From Natronohydrobacter sp. (GTDB taxonomy: Bacteria; Pseudomonadota; Alphaproteobacteria; Rhodobacterales; Rhodobacteraceae), in the NCBI GenBank assembly GCA_007123015.1, contig SKSL01000010.1:1-10866 (forward strand): DNA of 10,866 nucleotides, in the 5' to 3' direction. The position numbers and the translations under genes are program-made. A model generated the notes under the pieces. The model did not search any database. It was not told the origin of the DNA and saw only the letters and a list, made by a program, of their open reading frames with translations. Below are positions 6,861-10,866 of this stretch, piece after piece. The first letter of the stretch is position 1, and each line of letters begins with the position of its first letter.

Positions 6861-7754
6861 ATGACACGCAAGGTTACCAAAGCTGTTTTCCCTGTCGCCG
6901 GTATGGGCACGCGTTTTCTGCCCGCCACGAAATCAGTGCCGAAAGAGATCATGACGCTGGTCGACCGTCCGTTGATCCAATATGCGATTGACGAAGCGCG
7001 TGCGGCCGGGATCACGGAATTCATCTTTGTAACCTCGCGCGGCAAAGGGGCACTGGAAGATTATTTCGACCGTGCGCCTGATCTGGAAGCCACGCTGAAA
7101 GCCAAGGGCAAGACAGAGCTGCTGGAACTTGTGCAGGCGACCAATATGAACAGCGGCGCGATTGCTTATGTGCGCCAGAATCAGGCACTCGGTCTGGGCC
7201 ATGCTGTCTGGTGCGCGCGTCATCTGATCGGCAATGAACCTTTCGCTGTGCTTCTGCCTGATGATGTGATCGCTGCGGACAAACCTTGTCTTGCGCAGAT
7301 GATCGACGCTTACGCAGAAACTGGCGGCAACATGATCGCAGCGATGGAGGTCGCGCCTGAAATGGCTTCGAGCTACGGGATCATGGATGTGCCGCCCTCG
7401 ATCGGGCGTGTGTTGCCGATGCAGGGCATGGTCGAGAAACCCGCGCCGGGCACGCAGCCTTCGAACCTGGCCGCGATTGGGCGCTATGTTCTCTCGCCTG
7501 ATGTGATGCGCCATCTGGGCCAGATCAAGCCGGGCGCAGGCGGTGAAATTCAGCTGACCGATGCCATCGCACGCGAGATTGCCGAGAAACAGAATGTCTA
7601 TGGCTATCGCTTCGAGGGCCAGCGCTATGATTGCGGGTCGAAAGCGGGCTTCCTGCAGGCGACAGTTGCTTTCGGGTTGGCACGTCCGGACCTGTCAGGC
7701 GAGCTGTCGCAATTCCTGTCGGATATGATGGCGCAGCGTCAGGCCGCCGAATAA
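6861..7754 (+). CDS. galU: UTP--glucose-1-phosphate uridylyltransferase
   Basis: A 297-residue cytoplasmic enzyme making UDP-glucose and pyrophosphate from UTP and glucose-1-phosphate. The nucleotidyltransferase signature is complete: GMGTRFLPATKSVPKEIM (14-31), NQALGLGHAVWCAR (107-120), LLPDDV (131-136), VEKP (191-194), GRYVLSP (207-213), GGEIQLTDAI (227-236) and YDCGSKAGF (256-264). The length is normal. TGGAGC (6849-6854) lies 6 nt before ATG. UDP-glucose, and UDP-glucuronate or UDP-galactose derived from it, are donors for exopolysaccharide and lipid glycosylation, which fits the three glycosyltransferase genes that follow. A stem-loop after its stop codon suggests it may end its own transcript or be partly uncoupled from them. 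Confidence 0.97.
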   Translation: MTRKVTKAVFPVAGMGTRFLPATKSVPKEIMTLVDRPLIQYAIDEARAAGITEFIFVTSRGKGALEDYFDRAPDLEATLKAKGKTELLELVQATNMNSGAIAYVRQNQALGLGHAVWCARHLIGNEPFAVLLPDDVIAADKPCLAQMIDAYAETGGNMIAAMEVAPEMASSYGIMDVPPSIGRVLPMQGMVEKPAPGTQPSNLAAIGRYVLSPDVMRHLGQIKPGAGGEIQLTDAIAREIAEKQNVYGYRFEGQRYDCGSKAGFLQATVAFGLARPDLSGELSQFLSDMMAQRQAAE

Positions 7755-7777
7755 CCCGCAGGACACGAAAGACCAAT

Positions 7778-7797
7778 AGGGCGCATCAAGGCGCCCT
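7778..7797 (+). terminator. Terminator-like stem-loop after galU
   Basis: AGGGCGC (7778-7784) pairs perfectly with GCGCCCT (7791-7797) around a 6-nt loop, 23 nt after the galU stop. Only a weak T-rich run (GGTGTTTGG) follows, so termination may be partial. It separates galU from the first glycosyltransferase gene. Confidence 0.4.
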
Positions 7798-7868
7798 GCA
7801 GGTGTTTGGGGCTTGCCCTGTGATGCCGATTGCGTTTTCCTGCGGGACAAAGAGGGTTCTCGACGCGC

Positions 7869-8897
7869 ATGTTCACGCCGCTGCCCCCGATGCAGAAGCG
7901 CTGGTTCGATTTCCGCATGCGCTGGAAGCGCCGTCGCCTGCGTGCGCGGGCCATCGCCAAGGCGCATGAGTTGCGCCTGATCAAGCGCAGCAACCCCGTG
8001 CGCGGTGACATCCTGCTGTTCTGTACCATACGAAATGAACGCGAGCGGATTGAGTGGTTTTTGCAGCACTACCGCGGCCTTGGTGTCACGCGCTTTGTCT
8101 TCATCGACAATGACAGCACTGATGGCACGCGCGCGCACCTGCTCGCGCAGCCCGATGCGACCGTTTATCACACAAGGGCCAGCTACAAGGCATCGCGCTT
8201 CGGCATGGACTGGATCACCTGGGCCATGTTGCGCCATGCGCAAGGGGCGTGGTGCGTGGTCGCAGATGCTGATGAATTGCTGATCTATCCGCATTGGCAA
8301 ACCCGGCCTCTGCCCGCCTTGACCGAATGGCTGGAGCACGAAGGCCAATCCGTGCTGCCTGCGCTGATGCTTGAACTCTATCCCAAAGGCCCGCTTGATC
8401 AGGCCCCATGTCGCCCCGGCACGGACCCGACAGATGTGCTGTGCTGGTTCGATGCGGGCAATTACACGATCACGCACAAGCCCTTGTTGGACTGTCTGCT
8501 GATCCAGGGCGGCCCCCGCGCGCGGCAGTTTTTCGCCTGTACCCCGAACCGCGCGCCCACGCTCACGAAATTGCCCCTGATCAAATGGTCCTTCCATAAC
8601 GCATGGGTCAATTCGACCCATTCCATCCTGCCCCGTGCGCTGAACCGCGTCTATGCGACCGAGGGCGAAGAACGCATCTCGGGCGCGTTGCTGCACACCA
8701 AGTTTCTGGCCACAGTGGTCGAAAAATCCCGCATCGAGAAAGCCCGCGCCCAGCATTTCGGCAATGCCCCGGTTTTTGACACCTATTACGATCAGGTGGC
8801 CGAGGCCCCGGATCTGTGGTGCGCCCACTCAGCGCGATTGGAAGGCTGGGAACAGCTGGAAGCGCTGGGGCTGATGTCGCGCGGGGGCTGGGCCTGA
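7869..8897 (+). CDS. GT2-like glycosyltransferase (GT-A fold), first of a tandem pair
   Basis: A 342-residue predicted cytoplasmic transferase with a very basic N-terminus (residues 10-45, many Arg/Lys), possibly for membrane association. The GT-A nucleotide-binding half shows TIRNERERIEWFLQHY (53-68) and FIDNDSTDGT (78-87); DADE (133-136) is the likely metal- and donor-binding DxD motif. LELYPKGP (168-175), FDAGNYTI (194-201), STHSILPRALNRVY (249-262) and a C-terminal WEQLEALGLMSRGGWA are shared with the next gene. The arrangement matches the Glyco_tranf_2_4 type of family 2. Donor and acceptor are unknown. ATG 7869 is chosen because the frame before it does not resemble the paralogue; AGAGGG (7851-7856) is 12 nt upstream, rather far. 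ATG 7890 is an alternative. It most likely builds a cell-surface or secreted glycan with its neighbours. Confidence 0.8.
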   Translation: MFTPLPPMQKRWFDFRMRWKRRRLRARAIAKAHELRLIKRSNPVRGDILLFCTIRNERERIEWFLQHYRGLGVTRFVFIDNDSTDGTRAHLLAQPDATVYHTRASYKASRFGMDWITWAMLRHAQGAWCVVADADELLIYPHWQTRPLPALTEWLEHEGQSVLPALMLELYPKGPLDQAPCRPGTDPTDVLCWFDAGNYTITHKPLLDCLLIQGGPRARQFFACTPNRAPTLTKLPLIKWSFHNAWVNSTHSILPRALNRVYATEGEERISGALLHTKFLATVVEKSRIEKARAQHFGNAPVFDTYYDQVAEAPDLWCAHSARLEGWEQLEALGLMSRGGWA

Positions 8898-9016
8898 GCA
8901 GGGTGGCTGAGTCCCAAAGATCACGCCAATCCAGACAGATAACGCAACAATAACCGATCTTGGCAAAGACTGTTGCAATCCAGCAGTTGCTTCTGCAATG
9001 CTGACGGTGAACGAAC

Positions 9017-9036
9017 CTGCCATATGCATGTGGCAG
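9017..9036. promoter_or_regulatory. 20-bp near-perfect palindrome, candidate operator
   Basis: The sequence from CTGCCATATG (9017-9026) to CATGTGGCAG (9027-9036) is two-fold symmetric at 9 of 10 base pairs; only 9023/9030 fails, as T opposite G. It lies in the 192-nt gap between the paralogous glycosyltransferases, 54 nt before the chosen ATG 9090. It could bind a dimeric regulator or form a short RNA hairpin. I recognise no named operator class in it. Confidence 0.35.
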
Positions 9037-9089
9037 AACAAGAAGGCTGCGCCCGGATTTACCGGAGCGCGCCGGGTCTGGGCAGTGTT

Positions 9090-10100
9090 ATGGGTGTGTT
9101 GGGTCAACTTCGATTGCGCGCGGAACGGCAGAACAAGCTGCTGCGCTGCCTGCGCAAGAGCGCGGCCCTGCGCACGGTCCAGAACCGCACGGACCGTATC
9201 TGCCCCCGCGACGCGCTGGTCTTTTCCACTCTGCGCAACGAGCGCGTCCGCTTGCCCTATTTCCTGGACTATTACCGCGCGCAGGGCGTGCGGCACTTCC
9301 TGATTGTTGATAATGCCTCGACCGATGGGTCTGCGGAATACCTTAGCGCACAGCGCGATGTTTCGCTCTGGACGACCGAGGCCAGCTATAAAAGTGCAGG
9401 CTACGGGGTGGATTGGCTCAACCATCTGCTCTGGCTTTATGGGGCCGGGCATTGGGTGCTGGTGGTGGATGTGGATGAGTTCTTTGTCTATCCGTTCTGC
9501 GACACCCGCCCCCTGCAGGCGCTGACAGATTGGCTGGAAAGCCAGGGACGGCGGTCCTTCGGGGCGATGTTGCTTGATCTTTACCCCAAGGGTCCCGTGA
9601 CTGCGCAGCCGTATGCTGAAGGGCAGAACCCGTTCGAGATTGCGCGCTGGTTCGATGCGGCGAATTACACGATCCAGCGCAATCCGAAATATCACAATCT
9701 CTGGATCCAGGGGGGCGTGCGCCAGCGCGTGGTGATGGCTGATGCGCCACAGAAAGCCCCGGCACTGAACAAGATCCCGCTGGTCCATTGGTCGCGGCGC
9801 AACGCGTTCAAAAGCTCGACCCATATGATCCTGCCCCGCGGTCTGAACCGGGTTTACGACGAAAGCGGCGGGGAATTGGCCTCGGGTATTTTGCTGCACG
9901 CGAAATTCCTCGACACGATTGTGGACAAGGCGCAGGAGGAATTGCAACGCGGTCAGCATTATGCAGGCAGCCGTGAATATCGCGCCTATGAGCAGACCCT
10001 CGCGCGCAATCTTGATCTGTGGTGCGACTGGTCCACAGAATATATCAACTGGCGTCAGCTTGAAATTCTGGGCCTGATGTCGAAAGGGGATTGGGCATGA
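9090..10100 (+). CDS. GT2-like glycosyltransferase (GT-A fold), second of a tandem pair
   Basis: A 336-residue paralogue of the preceding gene, about half identical by eye over the common part. Matching elements are STLRNERVRLPYFLDYY (51-67), IVDNASTDGS (77-86), DVDE (132-135) in the DxD position, LDLYPKGP, FDAANYTI, STHMILPRGLNRVY and the closing WRQLEILGLMSKGDWA. The shared closing sequence suggests both proteins have the same fold boundary and perhaps a common partner. The start is uncertain: ATG 9090 gives the length of the paralogue but has no strong ribosome site. ATG 9024 would add 22 residues and overlap the palindrome; the frame stays open back to 8973. The last four bases overlap the start of the next gene (ATGA), so those two are translationally coupled. 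Donor sugar and acceptor are not readable from the sequence. Confidence 0.8.
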   Translation: MGVLGQLRLRAERQNKLLRCLRKSAALRTVQNRTDRICPRDALVFSTLRNERVRLPYFLDYYRAQGVRHFLIVDNASTDGSAEYLSAQRDVSLWTTEASYKSAGYGVDWLNHLLWLYGAGHWVLVVDVDEFFVYPFCDTRPLQALTDWLESQGRRSFGAMLLDLYPKGPVTAQPYAEGQNPFEIARWFDAANYTIQRNPKYHNLWIQGGVRQRVVMADAPQKAPALNKIPLVHWSRRNAFKSSTHMILPRGLNRVYDESGGELASGILLHAKFLDTIVDKAQEELQRGQHYAGSREYRAYEQTLARNLDLWCDWSTEYINWRQLEILGLMSKGDWA

Positions 10101-10866
10101 GCGCGCCATCTGCGCCTTTGGGCGTCGTGATCCTGTGCCACACGGCGCTGCGCCGCGCAGCCCAGCATACCCGTTTCTGGCTGGATGCGGGCTGCCCCGT
10201 CGCGCTGCATGTCGATGCCGATGTCCCGCAAAAAGACCTGGCCGCGCTGCAACAGGATCTCGGCAATCACCCCTTGTTGCGCTACAGCCCGCGCCATCGC
10301 TGCAATTGGGGGTCGTGGTCGCTGGTGATGGCCACACAGCAAGCCAGCGACATCCTGCTGCGCGATTTCCCATCTGTGCAGCATGTCTTGCTGGCCTCAG
10401 GCGCTTGTCTGCCTTTGCGCCCGGCGCAAGACCTGCTTGCGCACCTCGCCGCCCATCCGCAGACGGATTTCATCGAGTCAGTCTCGATTGATCATGCTGA
10501 CTGGATCACGGGCGGCTTGTCACTGGAACGTTTCACGCTTTATTTCCCCTTCGACTGGCGGCGCCAGCGCTGGCTGTTTGATCGCTTTGTCGATCTGCAA
10601 CGCAAGCTGAAGATCAGCCGCCATATTCCGCGCCCGTTGCGCCCGCATATGGGCTCTCAATGGTGGTGCCTGACACGCGCCACGCTGACCGCGATCCTGA
10701 CCGATCCCAAACGCCCCCGCTATGAGCGCTTTTTCCGCCGCAACTGGATCCCCGACGAATCCTATTTCCAGACGCTGGCGCGGCTGCATTCCAGCCAGAT
10801 CGAAAGCCGCTCGCTGACTTTGGTCAAATTCGACCGCCACGGCCGGCCGAACCTGTTCTATGACGA
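10097..10866 (+). CDS. GT14-like beta-1,6-N-acetylglucosaminyltransferase (Core-2/I-branching family), 5' part
   Basis: The first 256 codons of a gene that runs off the right edge. Residues 9-42 (GVVILCHTALRRAAQHTRFW, then HVDAD) look like the opening Rossmann strands of GT14. Further family marks are NWGSWSLV (70-77), LASGACLPLRP (99-109) in place of the usual SGxxxPL motif, GSQWWCLTR (186-194) and IPDESYFQTL (218-227), which carries the acidic residues expected in catalysis. The segment ends FDRHGRPNLFYD. GT14 includes mammalian mucin branching enzymes and xylosyltransferases; bacterial members act on surface glycans with unknown specificity. AAGGGGA (10084-10090) is 6 nt before ATG, and the ATGA overlap couples it to the preceding gene. 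GlcNAc versus xylose as donor cannot be decided. The C-terminal part, often a further domain in Rhodobacterales, is missing here. Confidence 0.75.
   Translation, partial: MSAPSAPLGVVILCHTALRRAAQHTRFWLDAGCPVALHVDADVPQKDLAALQQDLGNHPLLRYSPRHRCNWGSWSLVMATQQASDILLRDFPSVQHVLLASGACLPLRPAQDLLAHLAAHPQTDFIESVSIDHADWITGGLSLERFTLYFPFDWRRQRWLFDRFVDLQRKLKISRHIPRPLRPHMGSQWWCLTRATLTAILTDPKRPRYERFFRRNWIPDESYFQTLARLHSSQIESRSLTLVKFDRHGRPNLFYD

Noticed and set aside
8960..9000. TTGGCA and TTGCAA hexamers and repeated TGCAAT words in the gap before the second glycosyltransferase as a promoter.
   Set aside because: No acceptable -10 box lies at 16-18 nt from either hexamer, and the repeats are only 5-6 bases.
9017..9036. 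The palindrome as a LuxR-type quorum-sensing box.
   Set aside because: Lux boxes have CTG and CAG separated by 10 nt; here the separation is 14 nt.
8829..10373. A 514-codon open frame on the - strand opposite the second glycosyltransferase and the GT14 gene.
   Set aside because: It covers two real coupled genes and the gap between paralogues, and shows no family signature.

Overview
The window reads as high-GC chromosomal DNA from an alphaproteobacterium, most likely a member of the Rhodobacterales. This rests on protein style and gene order: a LivF-type ATPase with a basic tail beside a PaaK-like ligase, a secreted caspase-fold and peptidoglycan-binding protein, and a bacterial GT14-like transferase. 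No genus is claimed. I see no rRNA, tRNA, CRISPR array, insertion sequence or phage gene. The gene set is mostly housekeeping on the left and cell-surface glycan assembly on the right.

Left block (1-2478, + strand): the tail of a branched-chain amino acid type (HAAT) ABC substrate-binding protein, a strong intercistronic hairpin, a LivF-family ATPase, and a PaaK-like acyl/aryl-CoA ligase. Together they look like the 3' end of an uptake-and-CoA-activation operon for a carboxylic acid whose identity the sequence does not give. A secreted 551-residue protein follows (2513-4168). It has a caspase-like domain that has lost its catalytic cysteine, three short internal repeats, a coiled-coil stretch and two peptidoglycan-binding-like domains. 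pyrF (4233-4934) comes next and ends 3 nt from a convergent ABC-2 permease gene.

Right block (4938-10866): a polysaccharide-export type ABC-2 permease (- strand) is divergent from cysQ (PAP phosphatase family). Then come galU (UDP-glucose synthesis), two tandem paralogous GT2-like glycosyltransferases, and a GT14-like (Core-2/I-branching) transferase that overlaps the preceding gene by ATGA and runs off the right edge. A sugar-nucleotide supplier, three transferases, an export permease and a PAP-recycling enzyme together suggest an extracellular, possibly sulfated, polysaccharide. The sulfation part is inference, because no sulfotransferase lies in the window.

Noncoding gaps are all shorter than 200 bases. 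The most notable contents are GANTC (CcrM-type) sites concentrated in the gaps of the right block, one of them beside a TTAACCAT CtrA-like half-site upstream of galU, and a near-perfect 20-bp palindrome upstream of the second glycosyltransferase. No wholly new system stands out. The strongest leads are the cysteine-free pseudo-caspase, the PaaK-like enzyme without a canonical P-loop, and the glycan locus.
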